Below, one piece after another: positions 53,369 through 59,965 of a stretch of 64,000 nucleotides of DNA. This DNA is from Streptomyces sp. HUAS 15-9 (GTDB lineage: Bacteria > Actinomycetota > Actinomycetes > Streptomycetales > Streptomycetaceae). Position 1 is the stretch's first letter, and every line of letters begins with the position of its first letter. The notes below the pieces were generated by a model. The model did not search any database, was not told the DNA's origin, and saw only the letters and a list, made by a program, of their open reading frames with translations. The translations under genes and the position numbers were made by a program. The stretch lies in contig NZ_CP106798.1 of NCBI RefSeq assembly GCF_025642155.1, positions 2,976,001 through 3,040,000 on the forward strand, read 5' to 3'.

Positions 53369-53634
53369 CGACAGCCTACTGTCGCCCTGCCGTGTGGCAG
53401 CGTGACTACGTGTGTTACGAATTTGGCAGGAAGAGCCATTTCCTGTGCCAGTGAGGCTCTGACCTGCCGGTTTGTAGCGGGAGGTAGTAGTACTTGACGA
53501 TGAAGCCCTCTCTCTGCCAGGCTCCTCGTGCGCAGTGGTGTATCCACACAAATCCCGTCCTCACAGATGACGGGATTTTTTGTTTCACAATCTCGCGCCC
53601 GATACGAAAGCCCCCGCACTCGCGGGGGCTTTTT
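53369..53634 (+). ncRNA. Candidate structured RNA ending in two intrinsic terminators
   Basis: No plus-strand gene ends here, yet two textbook terminators occur in tandem: AATCCCGTC...GACGGGATT plus T-run (53551-53577) and AAAGCCCCCGC...GCGGGGGCTTTTT (53607-53634). Upstream are further hairpins: CGACAG-CCTA-CTGTCG (53369-53384), CTGCC-GTGT-GGCAG (53387-53400), and a longer stem GGCAGG...AGAGCC / GGCTCT...CCTGCC (53425-53468). U-tract terminators are rare in this window. Either a small RNA or a transcription attenuator in the leader of the gene at 53657 would explain this. A short frame from ATG 53500 also exists but overlaps both terminators. Confidence 0.45.
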
Positions 53635-53656
53635 GCGTTCCCGAGGAGAGTCTGAA

Positions 53657-53998
53657 TTGGTTCCGATGCGCTCTGAAGCCCTGCCCTCGCTGCAGTCCCC
53701 CTTGCTGCTCGGAGCCGCGTTGCTGAGCACCACGCTCATCGTTGCGCTGTTGATCGTGCTGGTGATCGTCCGCAAGGCTCAGGCGGCAGACCTTCCCCAG
53801 GTCCTGAACGGCATCAGCAACATCATTCTGGCTTTGTCTGCGCTACTACCCTGGTCCAGGGGTCGGGCTTCGGCGGCAAGCAGCGTGACCAGCACGACGG
53901 CGCGCACCTCCACCCTTCACGTAGAGGGCACCTCGTCGGACGTCGACGGGCCCTTGGGTGCGCAGCAGCCATCGAGTGCCTCGGAGGGCTCTTCATGA
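53657..53998 (+). CDS. Small membrane protein
   Basis: A 113-residue protein. TTG 53657 has GAGGAG 8 bases upstream; ATG 53666 is the alternative. One strong membrane helix (LLLGAALLSTTLIVALLIVL) and a second hydrophobic stretch (LPQVLNGISNIILALSALLP) precede a Ser/Thr-rich tail. Its stop overlaps the next start (ATGA), so the two genes form a coupled pair. Function unknown; small membrane effector or sensor is possible. Confidence 0.65.
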   Translation: MVPMRSEALPSLQSPLLLGAALLSTTLIVALLIVLVIVRKAQAADLPQVLNGISNIILALSALLPWSRGRASAASSVTSTTARTSTLHVEGTSSDVDGPLGAQQPSSASEGSS

Positions 53999-54540
53999 AC
54001 CGCCGTCGTCAGTATCAAGACCCCACCGGTGACGCTGCCTTACGGGAGGCTGCTGAGCAATCGCTAGGCGAGCAGCTCGTGGCCGTGCTGCACTCCTTGG
54101 ACCTGAGCCAAGAACAACAGACCATCCTCTTGGGATACGTCATCTGTGGGCTCTCACGTCGCCAACTTGCACAGTTGGTCGGTCGTGGGGGATACCGGGA
54201 GGGGGTCGCCATGATCCGGCGCAGCTTGGTCAATCGGCTTGGGGATCGAACCCTCCTCCAGGAAGTCCGCGAGGCGTTGGCCGCGGACACCGAGGGTCAT
54301 GCAGCAGAGACCGCCGAGATCCGAGATCTACTCACGCGGCTAGGACTACATCAGTTGATCGCCGGTGCCCCGTGCGCCCACTGCCAGAAGCCTGACGAGA
54401 GCCTCACAACTGGTCGGGCCGGCCGTTCCGGGCGGCCCAGAAAGTACTGTTCCAACCGCTGCAGGCAAGCTGCGCATCGTGTACGCGCATCAGCAGCGGG
54501 CTCCACAGTCGGCACCGAGGCTGAGGAGGGACTTGAGTGA
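53995..54540 (+). CDS. Helix-turn-helix protein with C-terminal zinc ribbon
   Basis: A 181-residue protein. The central region (LDLSQEQQTILLGYVICGLS, RRQLAQLVGRGGYREGVAMI) resembles sigma region-4-like helix-turn-helix domains. The C-terminus holds CAHCQKPDESLTTGRAGRSG then RPRKYCSNRCRQAAHRVR, a zinc-binding C-x2-C ... C-x3-C motif common in actinobacterial proteins. It is translationally coupled to the upstream membrane protein. No known pathway. Confidence 0.7.
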   Translation: MNRRRQYQDPTGDAALREAAEQSLGEQLVAVLHSLDLSQEQQTILLGYVICGLSRRQLAQLVGRGGYREGVAMIRRSLVNRLGDRTLLQEVREALAADTEGHAAETAEIRDLLTRLGLHQLIAGAPCAHCQKPDESLTTGRAGRSGRPRKYCSNRCRQAAHRVRASAAGSTVGTEAEEGLE

Positions 54541-54614
54541 GAAGGCGGCCCAGGTCCGTGCGTCCGACCCGCCAAGCAGACAGCCGGAAGCACAGACCAG
54601 TGGGGCGCGTAGTC

Positions 54615-54747
54615 TCACTCCGCGATCGGCAGGTACACCCGGTTCCCGCTCGCCGCGAACTCCTTCGACTTCTGGAGCATCCTCGGGAGACGCCCCCTCA
54701 GCCGCCGAACCGCCGAACTGCTTTGTGATGCTTTGGCTGATCTTCAT
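54615..54747 (-). pseudogene. Damaged second copy of the 48-residue protein
   Basis: From ATG 54747 the sequence matches the 53168-53314 gene (MKISQSITKQFGGSAAEGAS) up to the CCCGAGGA stretch. There a 14-base segment is missing, shifting the frame; the shifted DNA would encode MLQKSKEFAASGNRVYLPIAE, matching the end of the intact copy. So this is a frameshifted paralogue. Confidence 0.7.
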
Positions 54748-54881
54748 CGACCAGAACTTCAGCCTGCACGAGCAGAAGTGGGCCGACGGAGCCGACCCCG
54801 CCGGATGCTTCTGGTCGAGGAACTCTCATGCACGTCGGTCGCGCTACGCCGACACCAATAGGCGCCGGGAGGTCAACGACG

Positions 54882-54998
54882 GTGTGGTACATCCAGCAAA
54901 ACGTTGACTCCAGCGGTTCTGGTGCCACATCTCAGCTTGAGTACCGGGCAGCGGAAGCGCTCATATGGGCCCAACGATGCCGGGCCGGACACGAGTGA
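54882..54998 (+). CDS. Possible 38-residue peptide
   Basis: GTG 54882 follows GGGAGG at 9 bases and opens VWYIQQNVDSSGSGATSQLE ... YRAAEALIWAQRCRAGHE. The good ribosome site and a terminator-like hairpin right after the stop support a real gene; its shortness and lack of relatives known to me argue caution. Confidence 0.35.
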   Translation: MWYIQQNVDSSGSGATSQLEYRAAEALIWAQRCRAGHE

Positions 54999-55026
54999 GC
55001 CCCCCTCTCGTGGCGAGAAGGGGGCT
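54998..55026. terminator. Hairpin after the copy-B small gene
   Basis: AGCCCCCCTCTCG (54998-55010) pairs with CGAGAAGGGGGCT (55014-55026) with one mismatch. An equivalent hairpin follows the matching small gene at 57728 (57663-57689). Confidence 0.6.
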
Positions 55027-55058
55027 GAGGTCGCACCACTTGCGACCTACGACGGGCT

Positions 55059-55245
55059 TCAGACCCACTCCACCTCGGAGACGATCTGCGGGGCGCCCAC
55101 AGGACTCGGCGCGCGGTGTCCGGAACGGGGCCGACGGCGCCGGCAGGTGAGGACGCGAAGCGCCGACCGCAGCCAGTACGGCTGCCACCTCGTCCTCGCT
55201 CACCCCCACCAGCGCCTCAACCACCCGATCGAGCGCCTCACCCAC
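55059..55245 (-). pseudogene. Frameshifted copy of the small gene that follows the radical SAM gene
   Basis: From GTG 55245 it reads VGEALDRVVEALVGVSEDEV, AAVLAAVG, matching the 57728-57913 gene (VSEALDRVVEALAGASEDEV, VAVLAAIG). Near the end a frame change is needed to reach SEVEWV and the stop at 55061-55059, which match the other copy's C-terminus. The long read-through frame into 54961 is therefore not the ancestral protein. Confidence 0.6.
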
Positions 55246-55246
55246 G

Positions 55247-55348
55247 TCAGTGCACGTGACCACTCGCAGCAGGCGTCGGCACCACGTTCTTGACCGTCAG
55301 AGGCAGCAACTTCTTCCAGGTCGGGCCGATTTGAATAGCCGTATCCAT
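55247..55348 (-). other. Attachment-site copy B: second radical SAM gene 3' end
   Basis: Encodes MDTAIQIGPTWKKLLPLTVK, NVVPTPAASGHVH and a stop; the intact gene ends MDTAIQIGPTGKKLLPLTVK, NVGPTPASSGHAH. Length (34 codons), stop position and the following small gene are all conserved. Similarity begins a few codons before (C-P-Q-M), next to the end of the Mrr-TerD gene. This marks the boundary between two inserted segments. Confidence 0.8.
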
Positions 55349-55387
55349 CTGCGGACACGCCCAGCAATACTCCCGACACCAGCGGGG

Positions 55388-57448
55388 CTACTCCACCTCG
55401 ATGCCGTAGTCCTGGACGAGCTCCTCCAGGCCTCCTATGTAGCCCTTGCCGCCCAGCACGAAGTCCCAGTCGCCACTTGATCTCCGTCGGAAGGAACCAA
55501 GCACCAGCGCCGTTTCGCCGGCGCGGCCGTCGGAGACCTCAAGCCGGTCGAGGTCGTTCATCGAGGGGTCGAGCAAGCGGATACAGGCATCTGTGAAACC
55601 GGAAAGATCCGCGTCCGGATTGATCTCCGGATCCACGGCCGCGACCAGGACGAACCGATCAGCGGCTTGCGGCAGCGCGTCGAAGGAAACCCTGATCGCC
55701 GCTTTGTCCGGCGCCGAGGCCGTCACCGCTCGTACCGAACCGTCCGGGGTGTGCGGGTTGTTGAAGAAGACGAAGTGGTCATCGCTGAGGACCTGGTTGC
55801 CCCGGCAGACGAGTGCGCAGACGTCCAACGCGACGTTGCCGGACCACATCATGCCGAGCACGTTGTAGTCGTCAGCCGGGGTTGCCGGAGTGGACGGCTC
55901 GGGCTGCGCGGGAGCCGGTCGCCCGCCTTCTCCCAGACGTCCGCGGAGCCCGTGCCGGTGCAGCAGGTCAACGAGTTCACTGCCCGAGACCAGCTCCAGC
56001 GGCTTTCCGCGGGCGAATGTGTGCGAGCCTGGGCCGAAGCCCGATGTCGTCACCAGAACACCTTTGTTGGCGCCGACGTCCTGGACCGTGCCGTACAAGT
56101 CGCGTACCGCGGTGGGCGGCACGGTGTTGCGGTACCGCTTCACCTGGACGACGATCTTGCCGCCGCGGATCGGCGTCGGGTCCAGTGCGTCGACGTCCAC
56201 ACCGCCGTCGTTCGAACGCTGCGTCGTCACTGCCTGCATACCCATGGCGCGGAACAGGTCGGCCACGAGGGACTCGAAGGCGATCGGGTCGATGTCGTAC
56301 AGGTCCGGTTCCTCGCCACCACCGCCATGGGTGACGACCTGGTTCCCGACCTCCTCGGGCTGCCTGCTCGGCCGCACTGAGGTGAGCTGGTCGGGACGGG
56401 TCGTGAGCTGTCCCCGAAGTGCTTCCGTCAGACAGCTGGTCGCGTCCACCTGCTCCAAGTGGAAGTCAGTGAAGGCTGCCCGCTGGGCCATGACAGTGGC
56501 CAGGAAGATATGGGACTGCCTGCCCGTCGCAGGGTCGGGGGCGTCCACGAAGCCGTTCAACGCGACCGAATCCAGAACTCGGTGCTCGTCCGCAGCGAAG
56601 ACCTGGTGCAGAACCAGCAGCACGCTCTGCGCCAGCACCTCCCGGTACAGTGCACGGCGCTGCGTTACGGGACGCGCCGTCTCCTTGTCTTGGTCCTGCG
56701 CCGGTACGTACCTCACCGCCTTGGCCTCCGGCACGACGTCGTACCCGGGCAGCTCCCAGTTCAGCACCAACTGCCTAGCCGCCGGATCGAAGGCGGCCGC
56801 CAACTGCCGGGGGAAGCCTTCAGGCCAGGCAGTCGACGCGTAGAGGGCAGCGGAGAAGTACTCGACCACGAGTTCGGGGTCGCCCCGTCTGACACCTGCA
56901 GTCACCTCGGTGATGCCCGCGTTGTGGCGTTGCACCTCGGCTCTTTGCGCCTCGGCTCTTTGCTCGTAGTCCCGCTGGGAGGCGGCCAGTTGCTGCTGCC
57001 GCTGCGCCTCGGCTGCCTGCGCCTGGTGCCAGTCGTGCTCGAAGCGGGCCCGTGCCTCGGCCTCTGCCTGTGCACGCCGGTTCGCCGTCCAGCCGCCCTG
57101 TGCCCGGTACTCACTCTGATCCGGCATACGCACGGGCCACGCGAGCGGGCCCGGGTCGAACGGCGGGATGGCTTCCACCCGCATCAACGACGTCGCCCTG
57201 AAAGCCGGCGCCTGGCACCCTTCAGTCAGAAGTCCCTGCAAGCTCGCGACCTGCGCGTCCAGCTCCTCCGTCCGTCGCCTGGCCTCCGCCTGGCGGTACT
57301 CCCGATGTCCCTGAGCCGCACGTCGCTGGTGGTCCCGCGCCAGTCGAGCTTCCTCCCGGCGCCGCCTTTGCTCGGCCTCGATCTGGCGCTGATGCGCGCG
57401 CTGCGCCTCAGCCCACGTGTTGACGAAACCAGCAGAGCGACGACTCAT
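55388..57448 (-). CDS. Mrr-type nuclease / TerD fusion protein with coiled-coil start
   Basis: A 686-residue three-part protein. ATG 57448 has GGAGGG 9 bases upstream. Residues 1-220: Arg/Glu/Gln-rich coiled coil (QRAHQRQIEAEQRRRREEAR). About 370-490: restriction-endonuclease Mrr_cat fold, IAFESLVADLFRAMGMQAVT, TQRSNDGGVDVDALDP and KIVVQVKRYRNTVPPTAVRD (catalytic D and QVK). About 520-686: TerD domain (YNVLGMMWSGNVALDVCALV, CRGNQVLSDDHFVFFNNPHT and SFDALPQAADRFVLVAAVDP). TerD-nuclease fusions belong to the predicted phage/stress response repertoire, but the function here is inferred. It is the only gene of its segment. Confidence 0.85.
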   Translation of the reverse strand: MSRRSAGFVNTWAEAQRAHQRQIEAEQRRRREEARLARDHQRRAAQGHREYRQAEARRRTEELDAQVASLQGLLTEGCQAPAFRATSLMRVEAIPPFDPGPLAWPVRMPDQSEYRAQGGWTANRRAQAEAEARARFEHDWHQAQAAEAQRQQQLAASQRDYEQRAEAQRAEVQRHNAGITEVTAGVRRGDPELVVEYFSAALYASTAWPEGFPRQLAAAFDPAARQLVLNWELPGYDVVPEAKAVRYVPAQDQDKETARPVTQRRALYREVLAQSVLLVLHQVFAADEHRVLDSVALNGFVDAPDPATGRQSHIFLATVMAQRAAFTDFHLEQVDATSCLTEALRGQLTTRPDQLTSVRPSRQPEEVGNQVVTHGGGGEEPDLYDIDPIAFESLVADLFRAMGMQAVTTQRSNDGGVDVDALDPTPIRGGKIVVQVKRYRNTVPPTAVRDLYGTVQDVGANKGVLVTTSGFGPGSHTFARGKPLELVSGSELVDLLHRHGLRGRLGEGGRPAPAQPEPSTPATPADDYNVLGMMWSGNVALDVCALVCRGNQVLSDDHFVFFNNPHTPDGSVRAVTASAPDKAAIRVSFDALPQAADRFVLVAAVDPEINPDADLSGFTDACIRLLDPSMNDLDRLEVSDGRAGETALVLGSFRRRSSGDWDFVLGGKGYIGGLEELVQDYGIEVE

Positions 57449-57662
57449 GCGCTCAGGCCCTCCCCAGGACGTCGGCAGCGCCGACCAAACTTTGGTTGCC
57501 CCCGCAACCGGTTGTGACAAACCGACTTTATCCAGCAATCACCGGCCCGGACATCCACTTGCCGAGGGCGACTGAAATCGGCAGTCCGCGCAGGTCTCAG
57601 CGCCCGCATGGCACGGCGGTACCGTGTCCCGCGCTGCCTCCAGACGCACCCCAAAAGCGGTA

Positions 57663-57689
57663 GAGCCCCCTCCGAATCGGAGAGGGCTC
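57663..57689. terminator. Hairpin after the small gene at 57728
   Basis: GAGCCCCCTCCG (57663-57674) pairs with CGGAGAGGGCTC (57678-57689) apart from one mismatch. The same layout occurs at copy B. Confidence 0.6.
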
Positions 57690-57727
57690 ACCAAGATCTT
57701 CAGCAGGCCTCATAGTGTCGCGGATCC

Positions 57728-57913
57728 TCAGACCCACTCCACCTCAGAGTGGATATCCGAGGCTCCCCTCGGCTCCGGCAGAGGCGTGTGAGGCGTAACC
57801 GGGCGCACCGGCCGTCGACGGTTCGATGGACCGATAGCAGCCAACACGGCGACCACCTCGTCCTCGCTCGCCCCCGCCAGCGCCTCAACCACCCGATCGA
57901 GTGCCTCGCTCAC
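57728..57913 (-). CDS. Small conserved protein directly after the radical SAM gene
   Basis: GTG 57913 lies one base after the radical SAM stop, so translation is probably coupled. The 61-residue product reads VSEALDRVVEALAGASEDEV, VAVLAAIGPSNRRRPVRPVT ... SDIHSEVEWV: an amphipathic acidic helix, a basic Pro-rich middle and a short acidic end. A damaged homologue follows the relic of the radical SAM gene at copy B. It may be the natural downstream gene or part of the element end. Function unknown. Confidence 0.6.
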   Translation of the reverse strand: MSEALDRVVEALAGASEDEVVAVLAAIGPSNRRRPVRPVTPHTPLPEPRGASDIHSEVEWV

Positions 57914-57914
57914 G

Positions 57915-59894
57915 TCAGTGCGCGTGACCACTCGAAGCGGGCGTCGGACCAACGTTCTTGACCGTCAGCGGAAGCAACTTCTTCCCGGTCGGGCCGATTT
58001 GTATGGCCGTATCCATCTGCGGGCACACCCCGCAATCGAAGCAAGGCGTCCAGCGGCAGTCCTCGACCTCCGTCTCGTCGAGGGCGTCCTGCCAGTCCTC
58101 CCAGAGCCAGTCCTTGTCGAGGCCGGAGTCGAGGTGGTCCCAGGGGAGGACCTCCTCGTAGGTGCGCTCGCGGGTGGTGTACCAGTCGACGTCGACGCCG
58201 AAGGGGGCGAGGGCCTTGTCGGCGCAGGCCATCCAGCGGTCGTACGAGAAGTGCTCGCGCCAGCCGTCGAAGCGGCCGCCGTCCTCGTAGACCGCGCGGA
58301 TGACCGCGCCGATGCGACGGTCGCCGCGGGAGAGGAGGCCCTCGACGATGCCGGGCTTGCCGTCGTGGTAGCGGAAGCCGATCGAGCGGCCGTACTTCTT
58401 GTCGCCTCGGATCTTGTCCCGGAGCTTTTCGAGACGTGCGTCCGTCTCCTCCGCCGAGAGCTGCGGGGCCCACTGGAAGGGCGTGTGGGGCTTGGGGACG
58501 AAGCCGCCGATCGAGACCGTGCAGCGGATGTCGTTCGAGCGGGAGACCTCGCGGCCCTTGGCGATGACCTTCGTCGCCATGTCGGCGATCTGCAGGACGT
58601 CGTCGTCGGTCTCCGTCGGCAGGCCGCACATGAAGTACAGCTTCACCTGGCGCCAGCCGTTACCGTAGGCCGTCGCCACCGTACGGATGAGGTCCTCTTC
58701 CGAGACCATCTTGTTGATGATCTTGCGGATGCGTTCCGAGCCGCCCTCGGGGGCGAAGGTCAGGCCCGAGCGGCGGCCGTTGCGCGTCAGCTCGTTCGCC
58801 AGGTCGATGTTGAAGGCGTCGACGCGGGTGGAGGGGAGCGAGAGGCCGACCTTGTCCTCCTCGTAGCGGTCGGCCAGGCCCTTGGCGATGTCCCGGATCT
58901 CCGAGTGGTCGGCGGAGGACAGGGACAGGAGGCCGACCTCCTCGAAGCCCGTCGCCTTCAGGCCCTTCTCGACCATGTCACCGATGCCCGTGATCGAGCG
59001 CTCGCGCACCGGGCGGGTGATCATGCCCGCCTGGCAGAAGCGGCAGCCGCGGGTGCAGCCGCGGAAGATCTCCACCGACATGCGCTCATGGACCGTCTCG
59101 GCCAGGGGGACGAGGGGCTGCTTGGGGTACGGCCACTCGTCGAGGTCCATCACCGTGTGCTTGGACACGCGCCACGGGACGCCCGACTTGTTGGGGACCA
59201 CCCGGGCGATACGGCCGTCGGCGAGGTACTCGACGTCGTAGAACGCCGGGATGTAGACGCCACCGGTGCGCGCCAGGCGGAAGAGGACCTCCTCGCGGCC
59301 GCCGGGGCGGCCCTCCGCCTTCCACTCGCGGATGATCGCGGTCATGTCCAGCACGGCCTGCTCGCCGTCGCCGATGATCGCCGCGTCGATGAAGTCGGCG
59401 ATCGGTTCGGGGTTGAAGGCCGCGTGGCCGCCCGCCAGCACGATCGGGTCGTCCAGCCCCCGGTCCTTGGACTCCAGGGGAATGCCGGCCAGGTCCAGGG
59501 CCGTGAACATGTTCGTGTAGCCGAGCTCCGTGGAGAACGACAGGCCGAAGACGTCGAAGGCCTTCACCGGGCGGTGGCTGTCCACTGTGAACTGCGGGAC
59601 GCCGTGCTCCCGCATCAGCGCCTCCAGGTCCGGCCACACGCTGTAGGTGCGCTCGGCGAGGACGCCCTCCTGCTCGTTCAGGACCTCGTAGAGGATCATG
59701 AGGCCCTGGTTGGGCAGGCCGACCTCGTACGCGTCCGGGTACATGAGCGACCAGCGCACGTCGCAGGACTCCCACGGCTTCACCGTGGAGTTCAGCTCCC
59801 CGCCGACGTACTGGATCGGCTTCTGCACATGCGGCAGCAGGGCTTCGAGCTGCGGGAACACAGACTCGGCGGTCTCGGCGGATTCGGCAGGCAT
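57915..59894 (-). CDS. TIGR03960-family radical SAM protein (B12-binding type), attachment gene
   Basis: A 659-residue radical SAM enzyme of unknown reaction; partner of DUF2344. ATG 59894 has AAGG 9 bases upstream. N-terminal cobalamin-binding-like region (SLMYPDAYEVGLPNQGLMIL, AFDVFGLSFSTELGYTNMFT), then the [4Fe-4S] motif SVEIFRGCTRGCRFCQAGMI (C-x3-C-x2-C) and the SAM barrel (GLTFAPEGGSERIRKIINKM, QVKLYFMCGLPTETDDDVLQ). The C-terminus has a Cys-rich segment (WTPCFDCGVCPQ) and the 34-codon end found again at copies A and B. I recall that a phage integration site was reported in the S. coelicolor equivalent (SCO2603), which should be checked. Confidence 0.93.
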   Translation of the reverse strand: MPAESAETAESVFPQLEALLPHVQKPIQYVGGELNSTVKPWESCDVRWSLMYPDAYEVGLPNQGLMILYEVLNEQEGVLAERTYSVWPDLEALMREHGVPQFTVDSHRPVKAFDVFGLSFSTELGYTNMFTALDLAGIPLESKDRGLDDPIVLAGGHAAFNPEPIADFIDAAIIGDGEQAVLDMTAIIREWKAEGRPGGREEVLFRLARTGGVYIPAFYDVEYLADGRIARVVPNKSGVPWRVSKHTVMDLDEWPYPKQPLVPLAETVHERMSVEIFRGCTRGCRFCQAGMITRPVRERSITGIGDMVEKGLKATGFEEVGLLSLSSADHSEIRDIAKGLADRYEEDKVGLSLPSTRVDAFNIDLANELTRNGRRSGLTFAPEGGSERIRKIINKMVSEEDLIRTVATAYGNGWRQVKLYFMCGLPTETDDDVLQIADMATKVIAKGREVSRSNDIRCTVSIGGFVPKPHTPFQWAPQLSAEETDARLEKLRDKIRGDKKYGRSIGFRYHDGKPGIVEGLLSRGDRRIGAVIRAVYEDGGRFDGWREHFSYDRWMACADKALAPFGVDVDWYTTRERTYEEVLPWDHLDSGLDKDWLWEDWQDALDETEVEDCRWTPCFDCGVCPQMDTAIQIGPTGKKLLPLTVKNVGPTPASSGHAH

Positions 59895-59965
59895 CTCGTC
59901 GAACCTTCGTGAGCTGACAGGGGTGACCATCAAGCCTAACCCGCTCGGGGACCCGGCCCGTACGC

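Noticed and set aside
53425..53468. Cloverleaf-like hairpins considered as a tRNA
   Set aside because: No T-loop (GTTCGANTC-like), no acceptor stem of 7 bp and no CCA-proximal discriminator; structure fits a plain hairpin RNA better.
57915..59912. Full-length plus-strand frame opposite the radical SAM gene
   Set aside because: Antisense to a protein with an intact C-x3-C-x2-C motif; typical streptomycete shadow.
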